Notes: generated by a model from the sequence alone, not told the origin. Positions 1 to 9,219 are shown, numbered from the stretch's first letter. The stretch is DNA of 64,000 nt from Actinoallomurus purpureus (GCF_024055795.1 NZ_JAMXMY010000010.1:124001-188000), one strand, 5' to 3'. Numbers and translations are program-made.

Positions 1-190
1 GACCGGGTGATGGGCCTGTACTGAGAGCGCGCCCGGCTCGTGAGGAGGCCATGCTGCCGCCGACCCCTCGACTCGGCGGTTCGGTGGTCTTAACTCCACC
101 CTCAACTGTGGTGCAGGTGACCGTGCCCCCAGCAGGTCCGGAATGGCAGTTTTGGTGGGCACGCAGCCGACCTCGCAGGGAGACGAACAG

Positions 191-1429
191 ATGACGGGCA
201 TATCTCGACGCCGCGCGGCGCTGGCCCTGGCCGGTGTGACCTCACTCGCGGTCACCACCATCACGGCCGGGACCACCGCCGGCGCCGCCAGTCCGATCGC
301 CGCGGAGCGAGCCGCCGACGTCACGGCGACCGGACTGGACCCGGCAGCCCTGCAGAAGGCGATCGACATCCAGCCGAACGATCACCTGGCCGGAGTCGTC
401 GCCCGCGTACGACAGGGGACCGGGCGGTGGGCCGGACAGGCGCCGGACAGCGTGACCGGCAAGCCCATCCCGCTGAACGCCCATTTCCGGGTGGGCAGCA
501 TCTCCAAGACATTCGTGGCCACCATCGCACTCCAACTCGGCGCCGAGCACGTCATCGACCTCGACCACACCATTCAGAGCTACCTGCCCGGGCTGCTGCC
601 GGACCAGTATCAACCGATCACCATCCGGCAGCTCCTCAACATGACCAGCGGTCTTCCGAGCCCCGGCGAAGGCGCCCCCGCCGAGACCGTCGATCAAGTG
701 ATCGCGCACCGAGGCGACTACCAGACCCTCGACCAGCTGATCCAGGGGACCCTGCGCCCCGAGGACCGGCCGTGGCCTGGTCCGCACTTCGCACCAGGCA
801 CAGAGCAGTCGTACAACACCCTGAACTACCGGATCGTCGCCGACCTCATCGAGAAGCGAACCGGGCACTCGTACGCGGACGAACTCGCCACCCGGATCCT
901 CCGCCCCCTGCGACTGACGCAGACGTTCCCGGACGTCTCACCGGCCGGCCGGGTCCGACCGATGCCACGCCCCTACCTGCACGGATACGTCCCCGACAGC
1001 AAGGGAACGCTCGTCGACGTCAGCCAGCAGGCCGGCGACGACTCGGGCATCATCTCGACGCCGGGCGACATCGACCGTTTCTTCACCGGTCTGTTCGGCG
1101 GCGAACTGTTGCGGCCGGCGCAGTGGAGGGAGATGGTGACCGTGCCGGACGTCGCCTATGCCGACCCGAGCGACTGCGTCATCGGACCCGACAAGGGGAA
1201 GGCCTGTTACGCCCTCGGCCTCGAACGCATCAGGCTCAGTAACGGAACGACACTGTGGGGTAAGACCGGGCATGACCTCGGCTACGCCGGCGCGTTCTTC
1301 CGCACCTCGACCGGATCCGGTGATGGCGACCGCCGCATCTTCTACGCGGTCGCCCAGACGTCACTGAGCGGCGGTACGCCTCCCACGGCCCCGCGCCTCG
1401 CCGGCGCCATGGGGATGCCGCTGTCCTGA
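191..1429 (+). CDS. Exported serine hydrolase (beta-lactamase / D-Ala-D-Ala carboxypeptidase family)
   Basis: 412-residue penicillin-binding-protein-like serine hydrolase, probably acting on peptidoglycan peptides or another amide/ester outside the cell. The N-terminus (SRRRAALALAG followed by a hydrophobic stretch) resembles a Tat signal. The catalytic SxxK is SISK at residues 103-106 and the KTG box is at 358-360. The usual YxN motif appears as YNT at 208-210, so the Asn is displaced or replaced. The ATG at 191 is chosen because AGGGAG lies about 7 bases upstream; an in-frame ATG at 143 has no such site and would put 16 residues before the signal. It stands alone, with an ABC operon starting about 290 bases downstream. 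The family is clear; the substrate cannot be told. Confidence 0.85.
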   Translation: MTGISRRRAALALAGVTSLAVTTITAGTTAGAASPIAAERAADVTATGLDPAALQKAIDIQPNDHLAGVVARVRQGTGRWAGQAPDSVTGKPIPLNAHFRVGSISKTFVATIALQLGAEHVIDLDHTIQSYLPGLLPDQYQPITIRQLLNMTSGLPSPGEGAPAETVDQVIAHRGDYQTLDQLIQGTLRPEDRPWPGPHFAPGTEQSYNTLNYRIVADLIEKRTGHSYADELATRILRPLRLTQTFPDVSPAGRVRPMPRPYLHGYVPDSKGTLVDVSQQAGDDSGIISTPGDIDRFFTGLFGGELLRPAQWREMVTVPDVAYADPSDCVIGPDKGKACYALGLERIRLSNGTTLWGKTGHDLGYAGAFFRTSTGSGDGDRRIFYAVAQTSLSGGTPPTAPRLAGAMGMPLS

Positions 1430-1563
1430 CCCGGCGAGCGGGTGGCAGGGGCTCCTCGGCACATGAGCATGGCGTGTACCGACGAACACGCAGGCTGCCG
1501 CCAGCGCACGGGGCGGCGGCCATCCAGCGGCTGATGGGTTCACGATCACGGTTCGCGGGTCAA

Positions 1564-1579
1564 CCGATCGGTGGATCGG
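1564..1579. promoter_or_regulatory. Inverted repeat upstream of the ABC/two-component operon
   Basis: CCGATC-GGTG-GATCGG forms a perfect 6-bp dyad inside the 288-base gap before the ABC ATPase gene. It may be an operator for the NarL-type regulator encoded by the same operon, but nothing in the sequence proves this. No other gene or RNA is visible between 1430 and 1717. Confidence 0.3.
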
Positions 1580-1717
1580 CTCAACCGTCCGGCCCATCCG
1601 GTGTTTCAGCCCGTGACCTCCGGGATTTCGCCGGGCGGTCGATACCGCGTCCGGGCGGATTTCGCGAGGCTGAAGGCACAGGACCGCGATGGACCGGAAT
1701 GCCGGGAGGGTGACCGC

Positions 1718-2665
1718 ATGCCAGCAGTGATCGAGGTGCAGAACCTGCACAAGAGCTACGGGGACACCGTGGCGGTCGACGATGTCTCCTTCAGCGTCCA
1801 GGAGGGGGAGATCTTCGGGATCCTCGGCCCCAACGGCGCGGGCAAGACCACGACGGTGGAGTGCGTCGAGGGGCTGCGCAGGCCGGACCGGGGTGAGATC
1901 AGCGTGCTCGGCTTGGACCCGCAGCGGGACCGCGCCGAGCTGACTCAGCGGCTCGGCGCGCAACTCCAGGACGGCGAGCTGCCCGGCCGGCTGAAGGTCG
2001 GAGAGGCGCTCGCGCTCTACAGCTCCTTCTACCGGACCCCGGCGGACTGGCGTGCGCTGATGGACACGCTCGGGCTCGCCGACAAGAGCTCGACGAGGTA
2101 CGGGAAGCTGTCCGGCGGCCAGAAGCAGCGGCTCTCGATCGCGCTGGCGCTGGTCGGGAACCCGCGGGTGGCGGTGCTCGACGAGCTGACCACCGGCCTC
2201 GACCCGCAGGCCAGACGCGACACCTGGCAGCTGATCGAGGACGTACGCTCCCGCGGCGTCACGATCGTGCTCGTCACCCACTTCATGGAGGAGGCCGAGC
2301 GGCTGTGTGACCGGATCGCGCTGATCGACACCGGCCGCGTCGTCGCGGTGGACACCCCGGCCGGGCTGACCGAACGGGTCCAGACCGAACACCGGATCCG
2401 CTTCCAGCCGTCCGTGCCGTTCGACGACCGGCTGCTGACCAGCCTGCCCGACGTGACCAGCGTCATCCACCGGGGCGATGTCGTGGTGGTCACGGGCAAC
2501 GACAACGCGCTGAACGCGGTCACCTCCGTGCTGGCCCGCAACAACATCGTGGCGCGGCAGCTGCGCGTGGAGCAGGCCAGCCTGGAGGACGCCTTCGTCG
2601 CGCTGACCGGCAGGCACCCGGAAAGCGAGCAGCACGCGCGCGAGAGCCGGCCCGGCCAGAACTAG
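1718..2665 (+). CDS. ABC transporter ATP-binding protein (ABC-2 exporter type)
   Basis: 315-residue nucleotide-binding subunit of an ABC-2 exporter of the drug-resistance (DrrA/CcmA-like) type. Walker A is GPNGAGKT, the signature is LSGGQKQR, Walker B is VAVLDELTTGLDP (with Leu where Pro is usual after DE) and the H-loop is VTHFMEEAE. A C-terminal extension of about 90 residues is typical of this subfamily. The start at 1718 is preceded by GGGAGGG at 1704-1710; the open frame extends further upstream but lacks a ribosome site. First gene of an operon with a permease, histidine kinase and response regulator, suggesting export of a toxic or signalling compound under two-component control. Confidence 0.9.
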   Translation: MPAVIEVQNLHKSYGDTVAVDDVSFSVQEGEIFGILGPNGAGKTTTVECVEGLRRPDRGEISVLGLDPQRDRAELTQRLGAQLQDGELPGRLKVGEALALYSSFYRTPADWRALMDTLGLADKSSTRYGKLSGGQKQRLSIALALVGNPRVAVLDELTTGLDPQARRDTWQLIEDVRSRGVTIVLVTHFMEEAERLCDRIALIDTGRVVAVDTPAGLTERVQTEHRIRFQPSVPFDDRLLTSLPDVTSVIHRGDVVVVTGNDNALNAVTSVLARNNIVARQLRVEQASLEDAFVALTGRHPESEQHARESRPGQN

Positions 2666-2700
2666 CCGACCCGGTCAGACCAGGATCAGGAGGAATGCTC

Positions 2701-3483
2701 ATGTCCGTCACCGCCACCGCATCACCACCGGCGGCCGCGTCGCGTCCCGGGCTCGGGCGGCTCACCGTCACCGAGCTGAAGCTCTTCATCCGCGAGCGGG
2801 TCGGGCCCATCTGGGGCGTCGGGTTCCCGCTGCTGCTGCTGATCATCTTCGGCAGCATCCACTCCTTCAACAAGCCGCAGAAGGACTTCGGCGGCGCCAC
2901 CACGCTCGAGATCTACGTGCCCGTTCTGATCGTGTTCTCGATCGCGATCCTCGCGCTCAGCGCGCTGCCGATGGTGCTGGCCGGCTACCGGGAGAAAGGC
3001 ATCCTGCGCCGGCTGCAGACGACGCCGATGGGTCCGGTCCGGCTGCTCACCGCCCAGCTCGCGGTCAACTTCGCCGTCACGGTGGTCATGGTGATCGTGA
3101 TCCTTGTGGTGGCCAGACTGGGGTACGGCGTGGCCCTGCCGAAGCAGCTCGCCGGGTTCGCCATCGCCGTGCTGCTCGCCGCCGCCGCGCTACTGGCGGT
3201 CGGCCTGTTCGTCGCCGCGACGGCCGGGAGCGGGCGGGCCGCGCAGGCGATCGGCACGATCCTGTTCTTCCCGATGATGTTCTTCGCCGGCCTGTGGGTG
3301 CCCATCGCACAAATGCCCAAGCTCCTGCGCTACATCAGCCACGGCACCCCGCTCGGCGCGGCGGTCCAGGCGCTGCAGGGGGCTGCTGAGGGGCACTGGC
3401 CGCACGCGCAGCAACTGCTGGTCATGGCGGCGTACGCGGTGGCGTTCGGGCTGGCCGCGGCTAAATTGTTCCGCTGGGAGTAG
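2701..3483 (+). CDS. ABC-2 type transporter permease
   Basis: 260-residue integral membrane protein with about six hydrophobic segments, including a helix after residue 38 (FPLLLLIIFGSI) and a conserved terminal block around FFPMMFFAGLWVPIAQMP, typical of ABC-2 permeases. It partners the ATPase 35 bases upstream. Two in-frame ATGs occur (2695 and 2701); AGGAGG at 2688-2693 is only one base from the first but seven from the second, so 2701 is chosen. The next gene begins about 20 bases downstream, consistent with one transcript. Confidence 0.88.
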   Translation: MSVTATASPPAAASRPGLGRLTVTELKLFIRERVGPIWGVGFPLLLLIIFGSIHSFNKPQKDFGGATTLEIYVPVLIVFSIAILALSALPMVLAGYREKGILRRLQTTPMGPVRLLTAQLAVNFAVTVVMVIVILVVARLGYGVALPKQLAGFAIAVLLAAAALLAVGLFVAATAGSGRAAQAIGTILFFPMMFFAGLWVPIAQMPKLLRYISHGTPLGAAVQALQGAAEGHWPHAQQLLVMAAYAVAFGLAAAKLFRWE

Positions 3484-3504
3484 GTTGCAGCGGGAAGGAT
3501 GCAG

Positions 3505-4827
3505 ATGAGCGATCCGATGCTGCACACCCAGCAGGCTCAACAGGCTCGGCGACTGCTTCCGTTAGTGACCGTCGTGCCCTACGTGCTGCTGGCGATCCTG
3601 ACCGGTGTCACGGTGGCGATCAGACGGTCCAACGGTGATTCCTTCGTCATCGATCTCGCGCTGTGCGCGCTGACGGCGGCGTGGATGCTGTGGATGTTCA
3701 CGCTGCATCCGGCCTGGCGGGAGCGCCCGCGGGTGATGGGGCTGTTCGTGGGCGTGCTGATCGTGCTCATGGCGATCCTGGTGGTCAGGGATCCCTGGTT
3801 CGGGTTCTTCACACCCGCCGGCTACTTCTACTCCTTCCGGTTCTTCTCCTGGCCGTCGGAGCTGGCCGCCATCAGCGGGGTGGCGATCGTGGCGGGCACC
3901 GCGCAGGCATCCGGCATACCCAAGACGAACGTCTACGGCGTACTCGCCTACCTGGCCGTCCTCGCCGTGAACGTCGTTCCGATGTGTGGTCTGGCCTGGC
4001 TCGGCCAGAAGGGCGATGAGCACGACGAACTGCGTGAGCAGGCCCTCGCGGAGGTGAGCGAGGCGAACCGCAGGCTCGAGGCGAGCCTGGCCGAGAACGC
4101 CGGCCTGCAGCAGCAGTTGCTGACCCAGGCGAGGGAGGCCGGGGTCTCCGACGAGCGGCAGCGGATGGCCCGCGAGATCCACGACACGCTGGCGCAGGGG
4201 CTCACCGGGATCGTCACCCAGCTGCAGGCGGCCGAGCAGTTCGCCGATGATCAGGCGCTGTGGCGCCGGCATGTTCAGGCGGCGACCCGGCTGGCCAGGG
4301 AAAGCCTGTCCGAGGCGCGACGGTCGGTCCACGCGCTGCGTCCCGAGGCGCTGGAGGTGGCACGGCTGAGCGAGGCGCTGGCCGGCGTCGCCGAGCGCTG
4401 GTCGGCGCTGCACGGCATCGCGGTCCAGGTCACCACGACCGGCACGGCACGGCCGATGCCGCCGGAGGCCGATGTCGCGCTGCTGCGTACCGCACAGGAG
4501 GCGCTGGCGAACGTCGCCAAGCACGCGCGGGCGACCAAGGTCGGGCTGACACTGTCCTACATGGAGAACGAGGTCGCGTTGGACGTGCGTGACGACGGCA
4601 GGGGCTTCGAGCCGGACCGGTTCGACGACGGCGGCGATCCGCCGGGCGTGGGAGACGACGGCCCGCGGCGTCTGGACGCGAGCGTACCGGGCGGCGGGTT
4701 CGGCCTGGTCGCGATGCGGCAGCGTATCGAGAGCCTGTCCGGGACGCTCCAGGTCGAATCGGAACCGGGTGCCGGCACGGCCATCTCGGCCTGCATTCCG
4801 GCCGCGCCCGCGGGAGCCGGCGCATGA
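3505..4827 (+). CDS. Sensor histidine kinase (NarL-partner, HisKA_3 type)
   Basis: 440-residue membrane sensor kinase. About four to five transmembrane helices occupy the first 170 residues, then a coiled linker (EVSEANRRLEASLAENAGLQQQ) leads to the HisKA_3 phosphoacceptor box ERQRMAREIHDTLAQG, with the phosphorylated His near residue 226, and a C-terminal HATPase domain with DVRDDGRGFE and GGGFGLVAMRQRI. The ATG at 3505 follows GGGAAGG by six bases; the ATG at 3499 abuts that site and is unlikely. Its stop overlaps the start of the response regulator (ATGA), so the two are translationally coupled. It likely senses an envelope stress or compound handled by the upstream exporter. Confidence 0.9.
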   Translation: MSDPMLHTQQAQQARRLLPLVTVVPYVLLAILTGVTVAIRRSNGDSFVIDLALCALTAAWMLWMFTLHPAWRERPRVMGLFVGVLIVLMAILVVRDPWFGFFTPAGYFYSFRFFSWPSELAAISGVAIVAGTAQASGIPKTNVYGVLAYLAVLAVNVVPMCGLAWLGQKGDEHDELREQALAEVSEANRRLEASLAENAGLQQQLLTQAREAGVSDERQRMAREIHDTLAQGLTGIVTQLQAAEQFADDQALWRRHVQAATRLARESLSEARRSVHALRPEALEVARLSEALAGVAERWSALHGIAVQVTTTGTARPMPPEADVALLRTAQEALANVAKHARATKVGLTLSYMENEVALDVRDDGRGFEPDRFDDGGDPPGVGDDGPRRLDASVPGGGFGLVAMRQRIESLSGTLQVESEPGAGTAISACIPAAPAGAGA

Positions 4828-5495
4828 GCCCCGCGACCGGCGCCCCGATCAGGCTGCTGATCGCGGATGACCACCCCGTGGTCAGGGACGGGTTGAGCGG
4901 CATGTTCGCGCGCGACCCCGGCTTCGAGGTGCTCGGCGAGGCCGGCGACGGCGCCGAGGCGATCCGGCTCGCCCAGGCCCTCACACCCGACGTGATCCTG
5001 ATGGACCTGCGGATGCCCGGCATGGACGGCCTGACCGCGATCACCGAGCTGGCCCGGCGGGGCATCACCGCGCGTGTGCTCGTGCTGACCACCTACGACA
5101 CCGACAGCTACGTCCTGCCGGCGATCGAGGCGGGTGCCACCGGCTACCTGCTCAAGGACGCTCCCCGCGACGAACTGCTGCGAGCGGTACGCGCGGCGGC
5201 CCACGGCCAGGCGGTGCTCTCGCCGTCGGTGGCGACCCGGCTGATGAGCCGGGTCCGGGAGCCCGAGACCAAGCCGCTCAGCCGGCGAGAGCTCGAGATC
5301 CTGGAACTGGTCGCGGCCGGGACCACCAACCGGAACGCGGCGGCCAAGCTGCTCATCAGCGAAGCCACCGTCAAGACCCACCTGCTGAACATCTACGCCA
5401 AGCTCGAGGTCGGCGACCGCGCCGCGGCGGTCGCCGAGGCGTTCAACCGGGGACTGCTCACCCCGATACGCCGGAACAGCCGTGACGCCCCATGA
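4824..5495 (+). CDS. Response regulator, NarL/LuxR family
   Basis: 223 residues: an N-terminal receiver domain (DDHPVVRDGL, phospho-acceptor Asp at residue 61 in LMDLRMPGMDG, Lys in YLLKDAP) and a C-terminal LuxR-type helix-turn-helix (LSRRELEILELVAAG through EATVKTHLLNIYAKL). The start codon overlaps the kinase stop in ATGA. It presumably controls the operon itself, and the dyad at 1564-1579 is one candidate site. Last gene of the operon. Confidence 0.93.
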   Translation: MSPATGAPIRLLIADDHPVVRDGLSGMFARDPGFEVLGEAGDGAEAIRLAQALTPDVILMDLRMPGMDGLTAITELARRGITARVLVLTTYDTDSYVLPAIEAGATGYLLKDAPRDELLRAVRAAAHGQAVLSPSVATRLMSRVREPETKPLSRRELEILELVAAGTTNRNAAAKLLISEATVKTHLLNIYAKLEVGDRAAAVAEAFNRGLLTPIRRNSRDAP

Positions 5496-5963
5496 TCGAG
5501 CGATTTCTTGGTGACCGAGGAACGACTCGATGGCGGGAACATCGGCGGCGCGTCCACATCGACCTGCAGGGCGGCGCCGGTGCGCCCTGACACGCTGACC
5601 GCCACCGCCGCCCTTCGGGCACGTTGCGCGTCCCGTCGGACTCAGTAGCGCTGGGCTGATTCTTGTTCCGTCCGGTCGGCCGTGGCGGCGTTCCGCTTCC
5701 ACGCTCGCGCCTTGACGCGGACCCATGCCTATCTGCCGAACATGATGATGACGACGACCTCCTTGGTGCGCTGGTACCAAGCCGATCACCGCTGCTCAAC
5801 GCGGGACATCACGGGCGAACGCCTGGATGAGGTCAGCGACCTCGTTGGGAGTTGACGTCCGCGGCCTGATCTCGGTTGTGCAGCACGATCCGTTCGGCGG
5901 ACGGTCCGCAGTAAAGACGTCCATTGAGAAGGCGTCCCCAAAAGAGAGACAAGGAGACGAGCT
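5496..5963. other. Gene-free stretch
   Basis: About 470 bases with no convincing coding region. A short open frame on the minus strand ends around 5744 with a hydrophobic VVVIIMF tail, but nothing family-like can be recognised. AAGGAGA at 5951-5957 is the ribosome site of the next gene. It may contain decayed sequence, but no repeat or insertion end was found. Confidence 0.4.
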
Positions 5964-6398
5964 GTGTGGGATCTGCGAGTCGGTGTGATCGGCCCCGGCG
6001 ACGAGTTCGACACGGATCAAGCACGAGTCATGGTCACCCGCGCCTTTGACGACATCGCCGCTCGGTACCCACGGAAGCTGGTGACGGTGGTGGCGGGACT
6101 GGCGAACAGCGGCATGGACCAGATCGCGTACGAGGAGGCTCGCGGGCGCCGCTGGGACACCGCAGGTATCGCCTGCGACATGCTGGCCGAGCGGGACTGG
6201 TTCCCCGTCGATGAGGTCCTCGACATCGTCCCTGGGCACTGGGGCGCGGAGCGTCCCCGGTTCCTGCGTTCGATCCACGTCCTGATCCGCGTCGGTGTGC
6301 TGTACACGCTCCCCGCCGAGGCCGAAGAACTCGAACAACTCAAAACGCAGGGCAGACTGGTGGTACTCGATTACGAACTGCCGGCGCGGTCCTCGTGA
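5964..6398 (+). CDS. Hypothetical protein, possibly a SLOG/Rossmann-like nucleotide-binding fold
   Basis: 144 residues, GTG start with AAGGAGA seven bases upstream. The pattern beta-GxxGPGDEF, then VVAGLANSGMDQIAYEEARGRRWDTAGIAC, resembles the glycine-rich loop and following helix of SLOG/LOG-like nucleotide-binding domains, but this is a weak impression by eye. No signal peptide or membrane helix. It stands alone between a two-component operon and the 3' end of dnaB on the other strand, and no partner suggests a role. Coding quality is good (high third-position GC and a clear ribosome site). Confidence 0.6.
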   Translation: MWDLRVGVIGPGDEFDTDQARVMVTRAFDDIAARYPRKLVTVVAGLANSGMDQIAYEEARGRRWDTAGIACDMLAERDWFPVDEVLDIVPGHWGAERPRFLRSIHVLIRVGVLYTLPAEAEELEQLKTQGRLVVLDYELPARSS

Positions 6399-6471
6399 CC
6401 AACTGCCTCGTTCACCGGTCACCCCACCCCAGACACCGATCTCCGTTAACGGGCAACTACCGAACGTCACA

Positions 6472-6530
6472 AGTGCTCATGATCACCCGGATCTGCTCGG
6501 ACAGTGCTCATGATCTGCCGCCAGTGCTCA
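6472..6530. repeat. Three direct copies of AGTGCTCA
   Basis: AGTGCTCA occurs at 6472-6479, 6503-6510 and 6523-6530; the first two extend to AGTGCTCATGATC. Such short direct repeats near one point resemble the multiple sub-terminal repeats of some insertion sequences, but no inverted partner was found nearby, so this is at most a single relic end. It lies between the 3' ends of the orphan gene and dnaB. Confidence 0.45.
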
Positions 6531-6561
6531 CGAAAACGCGGACCCTACAGCGAGGCCGTCG

Positions 6562-9219
6562 TCAGTGGGCCATGTCGACGAAGCGGCTGTAGTGGCCCTG
6601 GAAGGCGACGGTCACGGTGGCGGTGGGGCCGTTACGGTGCTTGGCCACGATCAGGTCGGCCTCGCCCGCCCGCGGGGACTCCTTCTCGTAGGCGTCCTCG
6701 CGGTGCAGCAGGATGACCATGTCGGCATCCTGCTCGATAGATCCCGATTCACGTAGATCGGACACCATGGGCTTTTTGTCCGTTCGCTGTTCCGGGCCAC
6801 GGTTGAGCTGGGACAGCGCGATCACCGGCACCCCGAGCTCCTTGGCGAGGAGCTTGAGCGACCGGGAGAACTCCGAGACCTCGACCTGGCGGCTCTCCAC
6901 CCGCTTGCCGGACTGCATGAGCTGGAGGTAGTCGATGATGACCAGGCGCAGGTCGTGCTGCTGCTTGAGCCGCCGGCACTTGGCGCGGATCTCCATCATC
7001 GACATGTTCGGCGAGTCGTCGATGAACAGCGGCGCCTCGGCGACCTCGCTCATCCGCCGCGCCAGGCGGGTCCAGTCCTCGTCGTTCATCGAGCCGGACC
7101 TCATGGCGTGCAGCGCGACCCGCGCCTCGGCCGACAGCAGGCGCATGGTGATCTCGTTGCGCCCCATCTCCAGCGAGAACACCACGGTCGCCAGCTGATG
7201 CTTGATCGCCGCCGCCCGAGCCAAGTCGAGAGCCAATGTGGAGTTGTGCACAACCAGGTCGTTCGCCACGAAGTTGTGCCAAGTCGGCACGGTCAGGTCG
7301 TAGACCCGCTCGTGTCCGGCATCTTCGATCGAAACGATTTTGTCCCAGATCAGGTCGGAGTCGGCGATCTGGCGGAGCACCGCGGAGTCCAACGCCTTGG
7401 CGATCTCCATCAATCGGTGCCGGCTCATCTGCTGGCCGACATGCCATTTGTGGGTCACCGGGCGGCCAGTGCGCCGACTCAGCTCCCTCATGGGCATGTC
7501 ACCCATCTCATCGAGGATCTGCTCCCAGATGTCTCCGGGGATCAGGTCGACGTTCGGCTTGGCGACGCGCTCGCCGATCACCTCGAGTAGCCGCTCGACC
7601 TGCTGCTCCTTGGCGAAGATGCCCACGATCTGCGCGAACCGCCGGATCTGGTCGATGTCGTGGATGTAGACGTTCCACGCTGGCCGTCGCTCTCCCTTGT
7701 AGGCGACCGTCCGCGGGCAGACGCGCGCCGTGACGCCGAGGCGGAGCAGCAGGTGAGCGACATCACGGGCAAGCCGCTCGCTCACGCTGCAGTAGCCGAT
7801 CTGCGGCTGGCCAGACGCCGTCTGCACCGATGCCCAGCCGTCCGTAGCGAAGAGCCTGGACAGGAACAGCGCGATCTGCCGTTCCGACAGTCGGAAGACC
7901 TCATCCGGAACGTACTTGTGGTGGGAGTTCAGCCCCATGAGGCCCCAGGCGGCCAGACGTTCGGTCAGCGGATTTGGCCGACCCGGCGGCGTCGTAAAGC
8001 TGAGCGCGGTCGGATGACGATGCTCCGGGGTGGTCTCCGTGCAGGTCTTGTCGTGGCACGGTCGCATCGCCAGCGAGCGTGCCGCAATGCCGAACTCTGC
8101 CGCCCAGTGTTCGGCGTCCTCCTTAATGTTCGAATCAAGGACGCTGAGCCGGGGCGTGGCGTTGGTGAGACATCCATCACCGATGAGGTACGCGGTGAGT
8201 GCAACGAGCGCGTCCGGCAACTTCTCGGTCCCCTGAGTCCGAACCTCGCGAGGAGCGGCGATGCGGTCACCCGGCCGCAGATCCTCCAGCGGCACCCAGC
8301 CCCGCAGCGTGAAGAACGGGTGATTCGGCGTGGCTGTAACGGTGCGGCCCAGCTGCGTGGTGAGCCTCCGGACTGAACGGACGCCGTTATCGAGGAAGTC
8401 ACTCGGCTGGACCTGTTCGAACCGCCAAGCGGCGTTCAGCGCGTGGACACGGAGGTCCTCACCGGCCTGTCCGCGCCGTACGAACTCGTCGATGCGGATG
8501 CGGACACCGGTGCGGGGGTCGACGATCAGCGTGCTCCCCGCCAGGCACTTCCCGATGGCCGGTCTTGCGGCGATGATGACCATTTGTCCGGGATGGAGGC
8601 CGTTGGTCAGGGCGTCCAAGTCGGTGAAGCCGGTCGGGACGCCGACCATCTGGCCGCCGCGGCTGCCGATCGCCTCGATCTCGTCGAGCGCACCCGGCAT
8701 GATGTCGCTGAGCGGGGCGTAGTCCTCGCCGGTGCGCTTGTCGGCGATGGCATAGACCTCGGCCTGCGCCCGGTCGAGCAGGTCGTTGGCGTCGGCGCCG
8801 TCGGTGCTGTAGCCGAGCTGGGCGATGCGGGTGCCGACCTCGACGAGCCGACGGAGGATCGCCTTCTCCTGAACGATCTTCGAGTAGTAGCCGGCGTTGG
8901 CCGCCGTGGGCACCGAGGCGACGAGGGTGTGGAGGTAGGGCGCGTCGCCGATGCGGCTGAGCTCGCCGCGCTTGAGCAGCTCATCCTTGATCGTGATGGC
9001 GTCGACCGGGTCGCCCCGCCCGTACAGGTCGAGGACCCGATCGAAGACGGTCTGGTGGGCCGGCCGGTAGAAGTCGCGCGTCTGGACGATCTCGATGACC
9101 TCGGCGATCGCTGTCTGGGACAGCAGCATGCTGCCCAGGACGCACTGCTCGGCAGCCAGATCGTGCGGCGGGGTGCGCTCGAACTCCCGCTCGTGGGACG
9201 GCATCTCGGTGACGCTCAT
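6562..9219 (-). CDS. dnaB: Replicative DNA helicase DnaB with in-frame intein
   Basis: 885-codon precursor. The two exteins (residues 1-224 and 660-885) add to 450 residues, the normal length for hexameric DnaB. The N-terminal domain begins PHDLAAEQCVLGSMLLS. The Walker A loop ARPAIGK is interrupted after the Lys and resumes at STLALDLA. The C-terminal RecA-like part shows Walker B LVIIDYLQLM, the SQLNRGPEQR segment and DLRESGSIEQDADMV. The protein must be spliced to unwind DNA at the fork. The ATG at 9219 is chosen from the conserved start of the family; an ATG five codons later is possible. The gene is monocistronic, with DnaA-box-like sites upstream that suggest coupling to initiation. Confidence 0.96.
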   Translation of the reverse strand: MSVTEMPSHEREFERTPPHDLAAEQCVLGSMLLSQTAIAEVIEIVQTRDFYRPAHQTVFDRVLDLYGRGDPVDAITIKDELLKRGELSRIGDAPYLHTLVASVPTAANAGYYSKIVQEKAILRRLVEVGTRIAQLGYSTDGADANDLLDRAQAEVYAIADKRTGEDYAPLSDIMPGALDEIEAIGSRGGQMVGVPTGFTDLDALTNGLHPGQMVIIAARPAIGKCLAGSTLIVDPRTGVRIRIDEFVRRGQAGEDLRVHALNAAWRFEQVQPSDFLDNGVRSVRRLTTQLGRTVTATPNHPFFTLRGWVPLEDLRPGDRIAAPREVRTQGTEKLPDALVALTAYLIGDGCLTNATPRLSVLDSNIKEDAEHWAAEFGIAARSLAMRPCHDKTCTETTPEHRHPTALSFTTPPGRPNPLTERLAAWGLMGLNSHHKYVPDEVFRLSERQIALFLSRLFATDGWASVQTASGQPQIGYCSVSERLARDVAHLLLRLGVTARVCPRTVAYKGERRPAWNVYIHDIDQIRRFAQIVGIFAKEQQVERLLEVIGERVAKPNVDLIPGDIWEQILDEMGDMPMRELSRRTGRPVTHKWHVGQQMSRHRLMEIAKALDSAVLRQIADSDLIWDKIVSIEDAGHERVYDLTVPTWHNFVANDLVVHNSTLALDLARAAAIKHQLATVVFSLEMGRNEITMRLLSAEARVALHAMRSGSMNDEDWTRLARRMSEVAEAPLFIDDSPNMSMMEIRAKCRRLKQQHDLRLVIIDYLQLMQSGKRVESRQVEVSEFSRSLKLLAKELGVPVIALSQLNRGPEQRTDKKPMVSDLRESGSIEQDADMVILLHREDAYEKESPRAGEADLIVAKHRNGPTATVTVAFQGHYSRFVDMAH
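7243..8547 (-). mobile_element. DnaB intein with LAGLIDADG homing endonuclease
   Basis: 435 residues (225-659 of the precursor). It begins with Cys (CLAGSTLI), carries the splicing block B TxxH as TPNH, two LAGLIDADG-like motifs (LTAYLIGDGC and LSRLFATDGW, each keeping its acidic residue) and ends VYDLTVPTWHNFVANDLVVHN; the +1 extein residue is Ser. This is a class 1 intein with an apparently intact DOD endonuclease, so it may still home. The insertion point is within the P-loop between Lys and Ser, a site where removal by splicing is essential for function, which protects it from loss. Confidence 0.95.
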
